A DNA stretch of 29,009 nucleotides, taken from positions 1 through 29,009 of the IMG/VR virus record IMGVR_UViG_3300021139_000094; one strand, written 5' to 3'. Below are positions 6,498-14,884 of the stretch, piece by piece; positions within the stretch are counted from its first letter, which is position 1, and each line of letters starts with the position of its first letter. Source of the stretch: a virus. The position numbers and the translations under genes were made by a program. Under the pieces are notes generated by a model. That model was not told the origin of the DNA. It saw only the letters and a program-made list of their open reading frames with translations, and did no database searches.

Positions 6498-7109
6498 ATG
6501 CAAAATGAATTAGTAGGTTCTGGCGATTACGCTATAGCTACATTACAGGCAAATGCCGCCTCTAAAGAAAATTTAAATTCTGATGGCTACTACCACGTAG
6601 TTTGCCGTGATAAAGACGGTAATGTTAAATGGGAAGATGGTTTTGAAAACCAAGTGATGCAGGTTGGTAAGATTCTTGCCATGAATACTTTGTTGTATAC
6701 CGCATCAGGGTATACCCTAGTTGGTCCATATCTTGGTTTGATTACTAGCTCTACTGGTTATTCAGCTACAGATACTATGGCTTCTCACTCTGACTGGACC
6801 GAGTTTACTAACTACACAGTTGGTGGTTCCGCAGTGCGTGGTACAGCTGTGTTTGCAACTGCTACTGGTAATAACGTAACTACTTCTGGCTCAAACGTTG
6901 TTACTAGCTCTGCTTCTGCTATTACTTACACCATCACTGGTGCAGGTGGTACAGTTGCTGGATGCTTCTTGGTAACAGGTACAGGCGCTTCTTCTACTAT
7001 TAGCTCTACTACAGGTACATTGTGGAGTGCTGGTGGATTTGCTGTAGCTAAAGTAACAACTGCTGGTGACACTGTAACAGTTACATATTCGACAACTGCT
7101 ACTAGCTAA
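6498..7109 (+). CDS. Virion protein preceding the fibre genes
   Basis: A 203-residue protein with AAGGAG upstream of its ATG. The N-terminal half contains GYYHVVCRDKDGNVKWEDG followed by NQVMQVGKILAMNTLL and YLGLITSSTGYSATDTM, a pattern that I recall from phage structural proteins. The C-terminal half is Ser/Thr/Gly-rich and beta-like (NNVTTSGSNVVTSSASAITY). The gene lies between a small virion protein and the first large fibre, so a fibre-attachment or tail-surface role is reasonable but inferred. Confidence 0.6.
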   Translation: MQNELVGSGDYAIATLQANAASKENLNSDGYYHVVCRDKDGNVKWEDGFENQVMQVGKILAMNTLLYTASGYTLVGPYLGLITSSTGYSATDTMASHSDWTEFTNYTVGGSAVRGTAVFATATGNNVTTSGSNVVTSSASAITYTITGAGGTVAGCFLVTGTGASSTISSTTGTLWSAGGFAVAKVTTAGDTVTVTYSTTATS

Positions 7110-7119
7110 GGAGTCTTAA

Positions 7120-9903
7120 ATGACTTTCGTAGTTGCAGATAGAGTCCAAGAAAATGGAACTGTAAGTGTTGGTACTGGCTCAGTAACTCTGAGCGGTGCG
7201 GTAAACGGCTATCAGTCTTTTGCCTCTGGTATTGGTAACAACAATACTACGTACTACACCATTTATGATCCTGCTTCCTATGCTTGGGAAGTGGGTCTTG
7301 GCACCGTTACAACTGGACCAAATACATTAGCCCGTACAACCGTATATGCAAATAGTGCGGGTACTGCACCATCTAAGATTAGCTTTAGCACTTCAAATAC
7401 CCTAACTGTATTTGTTACTTACCCAGCTGAAACTGCAATCTACACGGGCTCATCTGCATCACTTAATTCGGTAACAACTACTAAGTCAATTAGCAGCTCA
7501 ACAAATATGGCTCCGTTTAATTACGGAACATTGAGCTATTCAGACACAGGCATATTTGCTTCTTACCAAACTAGCGTAAATAGCTACGCTCAGATGATTT
7601 TGCAGAACTCTTTAAACGGAACTGCAGCTTCTGCTGATTATATTGTTAGCTCAGATGGTGGCACAGCAACCACCAACTATGGTGACTTTGGTATTAACAG
7701 CTCCGCATATACAGGTACTGGCCCATTAAATGCTGCCAGCATGGTGTATTTGTATTCACAAAGCACTGACTTAACGATTGGTACAAATAGCTCTAACGCT
7801 ATTCACTTTACGATTAACAACCAAGCAACAGATGCTATGACTATTAATACGTCTGGCTCTATTGCAATTAACGGTCAGACTGGTTCGTTAGGTCAAGTTC
7901 TTATTTCCCAAGGCTCTAGCAATCCTCCATCATGGGGTAATGCTGGTGGTAACTTAGTTGTAACTGACTTTACTGCAACTGCTGGGCAAACTACATTTAG
8001 CGTAACTTATGTAGTTGGTACTGTATCTGTATATCGCAACGGTATTAAACTTGGGTTGGCAGACTTTACCGCAACTAACGGTACTTCTGTTGTGCTATCT
8101 ACTGGTGCTGTAGCTGGTGATTTGATTGAGATTCAGTCTTTCTCAACCCTAACTTTATATAGTGCAATTACATCTCAAGACTTTAGTGGTACAGGCTCAC
8201 AAACTGTATTTACACTTAATACCAACCCAGCTAACTCAGCATCGCTTTTAGTTGCTATTAACGGTGTTGTACAAGACCCAGCGAACTACACAATATCTGG
8301 CAATACACTAACCTTTACAACTGCTCCAGCAACTGGTACAAATAACATCTCAACCCGTACATTGGGCGTTCCAGCTACCACTGCAGTATCATCATTCTCA
8401 GCTGGTACAACAGGCTTCTCACCAACTTCAGCAGCTTCTGGTGCAGTAACTCTTAGCGGTATTTTGAACGTAGCTAATGGCGGTACAGGCTTAACCACAT
8501 TAGGCTCTGGGTACATCCCTTACGGTAACGGTACATCGGCATTTAACAGCCTGTCTACATTTAACTTTGACGGCTCAACATTATTCTCACCAAATGCTTC
8601 CCTATCTGGTAATTTAACTTTCAGTGGTACTGGGTCAAAAATCCTTGGTGACTTTACCAATACTACTTTAGCTAATCGTACAGTTATCCAAACATCAACC
8701 ACTAACGGTGCTACTGGTGTTTATGTAGTTCCTAATGGCACAAGTACCGCAGCTTCTATTCAAGCATTAAACGCTGCTACCCCTACTAATGCATCTAAGA
8801 TTTTAATTGCAACTAACGGATCAACAGACGTTCAGTTGGTATCAGGTATTAATGGATCAGGCACTTACTTACCACTGACATTTTGGAATGGTGGTGCTGA
8901 ACAAATGCGTCTTACTACTGGTGGTTTATTGGGTATTGGCACTGCTAGCCCATCTGCAACTTTAACTGTTGGTGGTACAGGTATTGCTAATGCTACTTGG
9001 ACTTCTTCTACTCGTCCTGGATCTCCTGTGGCTGGACAACAAGGCTACAACACAACAATTTCAGATTTAGAGTTTTGGAATGGTTCTGCATGGACTCGTG
9101 TACTTAACTTAAATACACCATCTACTTATGCAGTCACTTATTTAGTTGTTGCTGCTGGTGGCTCTGGTGGAACTAACGGAACAGGTTCTGGTACTCCAGG
9201 TGGTGGCGGAGCTGGTGGATATTATTCTGGTACAGCCACAGTATCTTCGGGTACAACATATACTGCATCTATTGGTGCTGGTGGTGCTCAAGTTACTACA
9301 CAAAATGGGAATGGGTTTCAAGGTAGTAATTCATCTTTAATTGGCGGTGCTATTTCTTACACAGCTATTGGTGGTGGATATGGAGCTGGTGCTGGTGGCA
9401 ACGCTGGTGGTAATGGTGGATCAGGTGGTGGCGGCAATAATGGTACAGGTGGTTCAGGTACAACAGGTCAAGGAAATGCTGGAGGTGCTGCATCTGGTTC
9501 GGGTGGTGGTGGAGCTGGTTCTGCTGGGCAATCAGGATCTCCTTCAGGTAATGGTGGTTCTGGATTGCAGTGGGTAGATAATATTTATTACGCTGGCGGT
9601 GGTGGAGGTGGTGGTCCAACTAGTTCCAATTCAAATGGTGGTATTGGTGGCGGTGGAGCTGGTGGTTGGACAGGCAGTTCACAAGGTACAAGCACTCCTG
9701 GTAATGCTGGAGCACCAAACACAGGTGGTGGCGGTGGAGCTGGTGCTTATCTTCCTTCTGGGCCTGGTGGTTCTGGTATTGTTGCTATCGCTTATATTTC
9801 TGATGCTCCTCGTGGACAAGGCGGTCAAGTAAGTTCGTACACCACTGGTGGGGTTACATACCAAATTCATTACTTTACATCTAGCGGTACTTATATAGGT
9901 TAA
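7120..9903 (+). CDS. Large tail fibre with polyglycine-rich tip
   Basis: A 927-residue fibre with AAGGAG upstream. Order: an N-terminal attachment module (about 1-110, with YYTIYDPASYAWEVGLGTV); two beta modules at nt 7957-8370 (DFTATAGQTTFSVTY and FSGTGSQTVFTLNTNP types); a stalk with the shared GGTGL module; an S74-fibre-like QMRLTTGGLLGIGTASPS; then from about nt 9140 a very Gly-rich domain with runs up to seven Gly, ending in a beta-rich VTYQIHYFTSSGTYIG. Gly-rich tips of this kind in other phages (for example the S16 gp38 adhesin) pack as polyglycine helices and carry variable receptor-binding loops. Receptor binding is therefore likely; the receptor is unknown. Confidence 0.8.
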   Translation: MTFVVADRVQENGTVSVGTGSVTLSGAVNGYQSFASGIGNNNTTYYTIYDPASYAWEVGLGTVTTGPNTLARTTVYANSAGTAPSKISFSTSNTLTVFVTYPAETAIYTGSSASLNSVTTTKSISSSTNMAPFNYGTLSYSDTGIFASYQTSVNSYAQMILQNSLNGTAASADYIVSSDGGTATTNYGDFGINSSAYTGTGPLNAASMVYLYSQSTDLTIGTNSSNAIHFTINNQATDAMTINTSGSIAINGQTGSLGQVLISQGSSNPPSWGNAGGNLVVTDFTATAGQTTFSVTYVVGTVSVYRNGIKLGLADFTATNGTSVVLSTGAVAGDLIEIQSFSTLTLYSAITSQDFSGTGSQTVFTLNTNPANSASLLVAINGVVQDPANYTISGNTLTFTTAPATGTNNISTRTLGVPATTAVSSFSAGTTGFSPTSAASGAVTLSGILNVANGGTGLTTLGSGYIPYGNGTSAFNSLSTFNFDGSTLFSPNASLSGNLTFSGTGSKILGDFTNTTLANRTVIQTSTTNGATGVYVVPNGTSTAASIQALNAATPTNASKILIATNGSTDVQLVSGINGSGTYLPLTFWNGGAEQMRLTTGGLLGIGTASPSATLTVGGTGIANATWTSSTRPGSPVAGQQGYNTTISDLEFWNGSAWTRVLNLNTPSTYAVTYLVVAAGGSGGTNGTGSGTPGGGGAGGYYSGTATVSSGTTYTASIGAGGAQVTTQNGNGFQGSNSSLIGGAISYTAIGGGYGAGAGGNAGGNGGSGGGGNNGTGGSGTTGQGNAGGAASGSGGGGAGSAGQSGSPSGNGGSGLQWVDNIYYAGGGGGGGPTSSNSNGGIGGGGAGGWTGSSQGTSTPGNAGAPNTGGGGGAGAYLPSGPGGSGIVAIAYISDAPRGQGGQVSSYTTGGVTYQIHYFTSSGTYIG
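8395..8544 (+). repeat. Fibre stalk module, copy 1
   Basis: Encodes [20 protein letters not shown] through GGTGLTTLGSGYIPYGNGT to SAF. It is homologous at protein level to 10414-10629, 11497-11631 and 23492-23623. It is the most diverged of the GYIP-containing copies at the DNA level. Confidence 0.7.
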
Positions 9904-9916
9904 TGGAGAAAATTAA

Positions 9917-10288
9917 ATGAGTCATTTTGCAAAAGTAGTTGACGGTAAGGTTACACAAGTGATTGTGGCTGAACCTGAGTTTTTTCAAACATTCGTAGAT
10001 TCAAGTCCTGGCACTTGGCTACAAACTTCATACAACACCCGTGGTGGTGTTCATTATGGTCAAGACGGAAAGCCAGATGGCGGTGAAGCATTGCGTGGTA
10101 ACTACGCTGGTATTGGTTTTACATACGACCAAGCCAATGATGTTTTTTATCCACCACAGCCGTTTGCATCTTGGGTATTAAATAAAACCAATTGGACTTG
10201 GGAAGCACCCGTTGCATATCCAACAGACGGAAAAGCATACAGTTGGGATGAAGCAACCAAATCTTGGGTAGAAATTAAGGCTAAATAA
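9917..10288 (+). CDS. Fibre-associated small protein, possible chaperone
   Basis: A 123-residue protein starting [20 protein letters not shown]. The middle has the pattern [38 protein letters not shown] and [19 protein letters not shown], ending in W-rich [14 protein letters not shown] know this pattern from many marine and freshwater phages, including T4-like cyanophages, where it lies near fibre genes and is unassigned. Its place between two fibre genes, with TAATG coupling to the second, suggests a fibre chaperone or tip accessory. Not an enzyme by any motif I see. Confidence 0.65.
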   Translation: MSHFAKVVDGKVTQVIVAEPEFFQTFVDSSPGTWLQTSYNTRGGVHYGQDGKPDGGEALRGNYAGIGFTYDQANDVFYPPQPFASWVLNKTNWTWEAPVAYPTDGKAYSWDEATKSWVEIKAK

Positions 10289-11136
10289 TGGCAACGACAA
10301 TCGCATCAACAGACGTAGGCGGAACAGGTCTATCAACCGTAGGAACAAACGGTCAGGTTCTTACGTCTAATGGTACGACCCTATCTTGGCAAACACCATC
10401 TGCTGGTACTTCATTTAGTGCTGGTACAACAGGTTTTACTCCTAATACTGCAACAACAGGAACAGTAACACTTGCTGGTACTCTAAACGTATCTAATGGC
10501 GGTACTGGATTAACCTCCCTCACGACTGGATATATTCCTTTTGGGTCAGGTACAAGTGCTTTTGGAAACTCAGCTAATTTATTTTGGGACAACACCAATG
10601 GTCGTTTAGGTATTGGTACAAGCAGCCCTGCGCAAAAATTAGATGTTGCAGGAAATACTTCTTCATATAACTTTAATATTTCAGCTAACACTGGAACAGT
10701 TGGCATAGGTTCAAACAGTTATGTGCAGTTTGCAAATGGTTCTGGAACACCAGCAAATACAATGATTTTTGTTTCCAATTCTGCGGAACGAATGCGTATT
10801 GATTCTAGCGGAAATGTGATATTAACTGCAGCTGGTAACTTAAATCTAAGTAACTTAAATACTTATTCAGCAAATTCAAGCGGGTATCAAAAACTACCAA
10901 GTGGAATCATTATTCAATGGGGGACAAATAATAATACAGCTGGCTCTTGGACTACATATACATTCCCAATAGCATTTCCTAATAACTGTTATAACGTAAC
11001 TGCATCACAACGATGCGGATATTATGGTGGAATTGTTTCGGGATGCGTACAAAATGGCTCACCTAGTACAACAGGATTTAACTATGCACAAAATGGCGGT
11101 GCAGACACTTTTGCATGGATTGCGATAGGAAATTAA
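10288..11136 (+). CDS. Tail fibre with gp53-like C-terminal domain
   Basis: A 282-residue fibre. After a short N-terminus come the shared stalk module (nt 10414-10629), an S74-fibre-like [15 protein letters not shown], and a C-terminal domain from about residue 200: [34 protein letters not shown], ending [11 protein letters not shown]. That ending matches the gp53-like C-terminal domain of tail fibres (PF21882 from memory), a receptor-binding head. It lacks the N-terminal attachment domain of the 7120 fibre, so it may attach to another fibre or act as an alternative distal segment. A tail fibre assembly-like gene follows 1 base later. Confidence 0.75.
   Translation: MATTIASTDVGGTGLSTVGTNGQVLTSNGTTLSWQTPSAGTSFSAGTTGFTPNTATTGTVTLAGTLNVSNGGTGLTSLTTGYIPFGSGTSAFGNSANLFWDNTNGRLGIGTSSPAQKLDVAGNTSSYNFNISANTGTVGIGSNSYVQFANGSGTPANTMIFVSNSAERMRIDSSGNVILTAAGNLNLSNLNTYSANSSGYQKLPSGIIIQWGTNNNTAGSWTTYTFPIAFPNNCYNVTASQRCGYYGGIVSGCVQNGSPSTTGFNYAQNGGADTFAWIAIGN
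10414..10629 (+). repeat. Fibre stalk module, copy 2
   Basis: Encodes [11 protein letters not shown] through [19 protein letters not shown] and [18 protein letters not shown]. It shares a perfect 20-base block (10525-10544) with 11527-11546 in the next fibre, and both sides are highly similar. Confidence 0.8.
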
Positions 11137-11137
11137 T

Positions 11138-11431
11138 ATGTTTTATTACTCAAAATCAACTAAAGGGTTTTATACAGAAGACATTCATGGCGATAATATG
11201 CCGTCTGATGTTGTAGAAATTACTGTCGAACAACACCAAAATCTTATGGCTGGGCAAGCTATTGGCAAAGAAATTACCCCCGATAAAAATGGTAATCCAG
11301 TTTTAACTGATCCAGTAGTAACGCAAGATGTATTAGATTTTAAAGAATCGCAAAAATCAGCTATGGAAAAATTAACTGCACTTGGGTTAACACCAGATGA
11401 AATTGAAGCAGTATTGGGAATTAAATCATGA
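11138..11431 (+). CDS. Tail fibre assembly-like protein
   Basis: A 97-residue protein starting MFYYSKSTKGFYTEDIHGD with a PSDVVEITVEQHQNLMAG element. This Y-rich start followed by a 'that-residue-must-be-considered' D/H-rich strand and a helix with LTPDEIEAVLG fits small phage tail fibre assembly chaperones. The middle PDKNGNPVLTDP is typical of the same group. It is placed directly after the gp53-type fibre and overlaps the next fibre start as ATGA, so it probably helps fold or trimerise one or both fibres. Confidence 0.7.
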   Translation: MFYYSKSTKGFYTEDIHGDNMPSDVVEITVEQHQNLMAGQAIGKEITPDKNGNPVLTDPVVTQDVLDFKESQKSAMEKLTALGLTPDEIEAVLGIKS

Positions 11432-12603
11432 CACAAGCCAATAACGTAGCTATTGAAAGCTCACAGATAAACTCTTCAGGTGTATTGACCGTCCCAGGCG
11501 GTGGTACTGGCTTGTCTACACTTACTACTGGATATATTCCTTTTGGTGCTGGCACAAGTGCATTTGGAAGCTCATCTAACTTGTTTTGGGATAACACAAA
11601 CGCTCGTTTAGGTATTGGTACTTCTAGCCCTAGCGTTCCTTTGCAAACTCTTAATAGCTCTGGTGAAATTGGAGTTATAAGTTCTAGTAATGCTGGTACA
11701 AACTATGCTCTTTTAAGAACTTACAATACTAATAACTCATCAAATTTCAATGATTATGGAACAAGAAGTGATGGTAGTGCTATTATTTTTTCTAGAGCTG
11801 CCCCTACTTCTGGAAACAGAACTTTTACATTTAATTACTCTCCAATAGGAGATATATTTTCTACCGATACTAGCGGAAATTTTTCAGTTAGCACTGGAAA
11901 TTTATTTATTAATGATAGCAGTAATGTTGCAAGCAATCCAAAACTTTATGTATTAGCTGGTAATACCACTGGCAAAGCTGGTGCAATTATTCGTAATTCA
12001 AGCGGATCTGCTGGTCCAGCTTACATGGGATTTCAAGGATATGACTGGGTACAAGGTGCTATTTGGCATGATCGTTCAAGTGGTTATGCTTTATCTTTGG
12101 CAACGAACCCAAACACAACAGACTTAACCATAGGTGGTTGTGTAGCAAGAGTAAATATTACCAATGCTGGATATGTAACAATGCCATATCAGCCATGTTT
12201 TCAAGTATATAGAACTACTTCTGTGAATAGTGGGAATATAGTTGTTTTTGATACAGTATGGTCAAATGTTGGCAGTAATTATAACACTTCAAATGGTAGA
12301 TTTACAGCTCCAACAAATGGAATTTATGAGCTAAGTTGGCAACAAATTGGAAATTCAGTTCCAGATGTTTATAGAATGAATTTATATATAAATGGTTCTC
12401 AATATTCTTTAAATGGTGTTAGTGGAATTCAATCTAGGGCTGTAGTGCCATCTGGTGGTCAATATTCATTTGCAGCATCGTTGGTATATGTTTATATGGG
12501 TGCTGGGGATTATGCACAAATATATTTTAATTCTGATGGCGGAAACGCTTTATATGGTGATAACTCTGGTTATTGCAGATTTTCTGGAAGATTAATGAAT
12601 TAA
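11428..12603 (+). CDS. Tail fibre with C1q-like head
   Basis: A 391-residue fibre. It opens with a short N-terminus and the stalk module (nt 11497-11631), then a variable beta shaft. From about residue 256 it resembles a C1q/TNF-like jelly roll: FQVYRTTSVNSGNIVVFDTV, NYNTSNGRFTAPTNGIYELS, LYINGSQYSLNG, and the end DNSGYCRFSGRLMN. C1q-like domains form trimers and bind ligands, and occur at the ends of phage fibres. Compared with the preceding fibre it has the same stalk and a different head. The start overlaps the assembly gene by 4 bases. Confidence 0.75.
   Translation: MTQANNVAIESSQINSSGVLTVPGGGTGLSTLTTGYIPFGAGTSAFGSSSNLFWDNTNARLGIGTSSPSVPLQTLNSSGEIGVISSSNAGTNYALLRTYNTNNSSNFNDYGTRSDGSAIIFSRAAPTSGNRTFTFNYSPIGDIFSTDTSGNFSVSTGNLFINDSSNVASNPKLYVLAGNTTGKAGAIIRNSSGSAGPAYMGFQGYDWVQGAIWHDRSSGYALSLATNPNTTDLTIGGCVARVNITNAGYVTMPYQPCFQVYRTTSVNSGNIVVFDTVWSNVGSNYNTSNGRFTAPTNGIYELSWQQIGNSVPDVYRMNLYINGSQYSLNGVSGIQSRAVVPSGGQYSFAASLVYVYMGAGDYAQIYFNSDGGNALYGDNSGYCRFSGRLMN
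11497..11631 (+). repeat. Fibre stalk module, copy 3
   Basis: Encodes [20 protein letters not shown] and [18 protein letters not shown]. Bases 11527-11546 are identical to 10525-10544, so the two adjacent fibre genes share enough DNA for recombination. Confidence 0.8.
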
Positions 12604-12615
12604 GGAGCTTTAAAA

Positions 12616-12873
12616 ATGACAACATACACAATTACACTTTCAGATGCAGAAGACAAAGCTCTTCATGCTGTTGCCTTATCAGCTCAAGATTGGATTGACA
12701 ACGTAGTTCATGAGCGTTGCCGTGTAGCTATGGAAGAAATAGTAGCTAACTATGTTAAAGAGCAACTTGCTGCTGGCAAACCTCTGGCTGGATCTACTAC
12801 AGAAGAAATAGTATTAGCTGCTAATGTTCAGTCTTTGGCAGAGCGTAGCGCAAATATAGTAAGCCCAGTTTAA
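12616..12873 (+). CDS. Small helical phage protein
   Basis: An 85-residue protein with AAGGAG upstream. It is mostly helical: ITLSDAEDKALHAVALSAQD, WIDNVVHERCRVAMEEIVAN and YVKEQLAAG. The WIDNxVHERCRxAxEEI core recurs in phage genomes near fibre genes as I recall, with function unknown. There is no signal peptide. A hairpin (12880-12901) follows 6 bases after its stop, suggesting that it closes a transcriptional or mRNA-stability unit with the fibres upstream. Confidence 0.6.
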   Translation: MTTYTITLSDAEDKALHAVALSAQDWIDNVVHERCRVAMEEIVANYVKEQLAAGKPLAGSTTEEIVLAANVQSLAERSANIVSPV

Positions 12874-12879
12874 GGGTAA

Positions 12880-12906
12880 GCCACCAGCCCATTTTGGTGG
12901 CATTTT
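12880..12906 (+). terminator. Hairpin with short T-tract
   Basis: GCCACC at 12880-12885 pairs with GGTGGC at 12896-12901 over a 10-base loop, followed by A and four T. The T-tract is short, so it may be a weak terminator, an attenuator or a 3' end stabiliser. It separates the fibre block from the gene at 12919, which carries its own AAGGAG. Confidence 0.4.
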
Positions 12907-12918
12907 AAGGAGATTAGT

Positions 12919-13158
12919 ATGGGACAAGATAAAAAGACCCCTATTACTATTGACGGACGTGCATACGTGTTTGAAGACTTTTCTAAAGAGCAACAGACCA
13001 TGTGCAACCATTGTTTTGACTTAGACCGCAAGATTGATTCGGCTAAGTTCAATTTAGATCAGCTTCTGATTGGCAAACAGGCTTTCATGGACATGCTCAA
13101 AAAGTCTTTGGAAGATAACCCACCAGCTCAGACAGTTGAGCCAATAGAAATTAAGTAA
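12919..13158 (+). CDS. Small DUF6447-like protein
   Basis: A 79-residue protein with AAGGAG upstream. PITIDGRAYVFEDFSKEQQ followed by a long helix (FDLDRKIDSAKFNLDQLLI, then KQAFMDMLKKSLEDN) matches the layout of a small phage family that I believe is DUF6447: an ITIDGxxY strand and an 'LxDxKIxxL' helix. Two Cys (29 and 32, CNHC) are present. Its function is unknown. It lies one base before the 20-residue repeat protein, suggesting a chaperone or accessory role for that protein. Confidence 0.55.
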   Translation: MGQDKKTPITIDGRAYVFEDFSKEQQTMCNHCFDLDRKIDSAKFNLDQLLIGKQAFMDMLKKSLEDNPPAQTVEPIEIK

Positions 13159-13159
13159 T

Positions 13160-14062
13160 ATGTTTGGGTACGCATCGTTTGCACAATCTCCATTTGCAGC
13201 ACTAGGCGGAAATGCTTTTGTATTTTTCCCTACGGAGAATGTAAACTTTGCGGACTCAGCAACAATAGCAGCTCAGTTTGCAACATCAATTACTGAAGAC
13301 GCTATATGGGCGGATTCAAACACCAATACCTTTGCACTTTTAGAGTCAATTACTGAAAACCTTATTTTTACTGACTCTGCTACGATTGCAGCCGCTTTTG
13401 CAACATCTATTACTGAACCATTTAGCTTTGACGACCAGCGGTTTATTAGTGCCCAGTTTGCTACATCAGCTACTGAAAACTTTAGTTTGGCTGATTCCGA
13501 GTCAATTCGTGCTGATTTTTCTACACCTAAAACTGAAAACTTTAACTTTGCTGATACCCCATCTTCTCGCCATGATTTTGTTCAGTCCATTACTGAGCCG
13601 TTTATTTTTGGCGATATTATCAGCGAACAAAACATTTTCCAGTTCACTATTAGCGAAGGCGAAAGATATGCAGACTCTAGCACCCAACGGTCTACTTTCT
13701 TAGAGTCTCTTACTGAAAACTTTACTTTTGCTGATTCCAGCACCCAGCAATCGGTTTATTACGAAAATATTAACGAGGATTACCAACTGGCGGATTCAAG
13801 TGTCCAACGCTCTGCTTTCTTAGAATCCATTTCTGAAAACTTTAAACTGGCTGATACCCCTACAATTACGGCTCAGTTTGCGGTAAGTATTAAAGAAAAC
13901 GTTAATTTCCTAGCTGTAAACACCTATACTGGCTGGTTTAAAATTGATGACACCGACATCATAAACTGGAATAATATCAATAATATGGGTGGGGGCAACT
14001 GGACAACAGTTATAGACACAGAAGACCCAGGTTGGGCACCAATAAATGATTTTCAAGGATAA
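13160..14062 (+). CDS. Virion protein of eleven 20-residue repeats
   Basis: A 300-residue protein. Residues 1-24 (MFGYASFAQSPFAALGG) form a short anchor. Residues 25-244 are eleven consecutive units of exactly 20 residues with pattern T/S-E-N-F-x-F-A-D-S at the start and an F near position 16, then S-I. Residues 245-300 are W/N/D-rich (TGWFKIDDTDIINWNNINN). The exact period with conserved aromatic, Asp and Glu positions suggests a regular solenoid or fibre shaft. There are no Cys and no enzyme motif. It lies between fibre genes. I recall similar environmental phage proteins with no known function. Confidence 0.7.
   Translation: MFGYASFAQSPFAALGGNAFVFFPTENVNFADSATIAAQFATSITEDAIWADSNTNTFALLESITENLIFTDSATIAAAFATSITEPFSFDDQRFISAQFATSATENFSLADSESIRADFSTPKTENFNFADTPSSRHDFVQSITEPFIFGDIISEQNIFQFTISEGERYADSSTQRSTFLESLTENFTFADSSTQQSVYYENINEDYQLADSSVQRSAFLESISENFKLADTPTITAQFAVSIKENVNFLAVNTYTGWFKIDDTDIINWNNINNMGGGNWTTVIDTEDPGWAPINDFQG
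13232..13891 (+). repeat. Eleven tandem 60-bp coding repeats
   Basis: Eleven in-frame units of 60 bases encode residues 25-244 of the surrounding gene. The units are diverged in DNA but keep their length without a single indel. A partial twelfth unit (KENVNF) follows. Selection on protein structure is the likely cause. Confidence 0.85.
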
Positions 14063-14065
14063 ATT

Positions 14066-14884
14066 ATGGCATCTTCATACACAACTAGTTTAAAGATACA
14101 ACAGATAGGTAACGGCGAACAGTCTGGTGTATGGGGTACAACTACCAATACTAACTGGAACTTAATTGAACAGGCAGTAGCTGGGGTAGTCACAATTACA
14201 ATGGCAAATGCCAATTACACCCTATCAAACCTAAACGGAGTGCTAGACGAAGCCCGTAATATGGTAATAGTAGTTGGCGGTACTAACTCTGGCGTGTATC
14301 AAGTCGTTGCCCCCCTAGTTAACAAGTACTACGTTGTATCAAACCAAACTTCTGGCGGATATGCAATCCAAATAGGTGGTGCAACGGGTTCTATCGTATC
14401 TATACCAAACGGTGTTACAGCTCAGGTTTATTGTGACGGCACAAACTTCTTCTCAGCTTTAACTGGTACTGCTGGTAGTTTTAACGTCAACGGAACTTTG
14501 ACTGCTTCTGGTGTTGCTGACACGGGCTCTTTATCTGCTCAGTCTTTAGCAGTATCTGGTAACTCCACATTTACTGGTACTACAACACATACAGGAACTG
14601 CGACCTTTAACGGTACTGCAAACCACAATAGCACAACGACTGTACCTACTGTAGCTACAAACGACAACTCAACTAATGCTGCTTCTACAGCCCTTGTAAC
14701 TAATAAGATTGCTGCTATTACCAGCATACCAAACGCTAATGCTATTACCAACTCTGGTGGTTGGAGCGTCACTCCATCAGGAACAAAACTTTACTTCAAC
14801 TATAACGGTACTAACGTGGGGTCTTTAGATTCAGGTGGTAACTTCACTTGTACCGGCAACGTAACCGCATACGGAAGCCCATAA
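14066..14884 (+). CDS. Tail fibre-like protein lacking an S74 chaperone
   Basis: A 272-residue protein. The N-terminal module (SSYTTSLKIQQIGNGEQSGV, then WGTTTNTNWNLIEQAVAG) is a common fibre attachment module. The middle is a Ser/Thr/Gly shaft. Near the end are VPTVATNDNSTNAASTALV and SGGNFTCTGNVTAYGSP. In related fibres, as I recall, a GNVTAY-type segment leads into an S74 intramolecular chaperone (DERLK-type start), but here a TAA follows at once and overlaps the radical SAM start. It may be a naturally short fibre or one whose chaperone was lost or replaced. Confidence 0.7.
   Translation: MASSYTTSLKIQQIGNGEQSGVWGTTTNTNWNLIEQAVAGVVTITMANANYTLSNLNGVLDEARNMVIVVGGTNSGVYQVVAPLVNKYYVVSNQTSGGYAIQIGGATGSIVSIPNGVTAQVYCDGTNFFSALTGTAGSFNVNGTLTASGVADTGSLSAQSLAVSGNSTFTGTTTHTGTATFNGTANHNSTTTVPTVATNDNSTNAASTALVTNKIAAITSIPNANAITNSGGWSVTPSGTKLYFNYNGTNVGSLDSGGNFTCTGNVTAYGSP

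Noticed and set aside
9341-9619. Open frames on both strands across the Gly-rich tip
   Set aside because: The GGT/GGC codon repeats leave other frames open automatically; these frames lack start signals and plausible protein content.
13232-13891. Regular 60-bp spacing that resembles an array
   Set aside because: The repeats are coding, in frame and diverged; there are no identical repeats with unique spacers, so it is not CRISPR.
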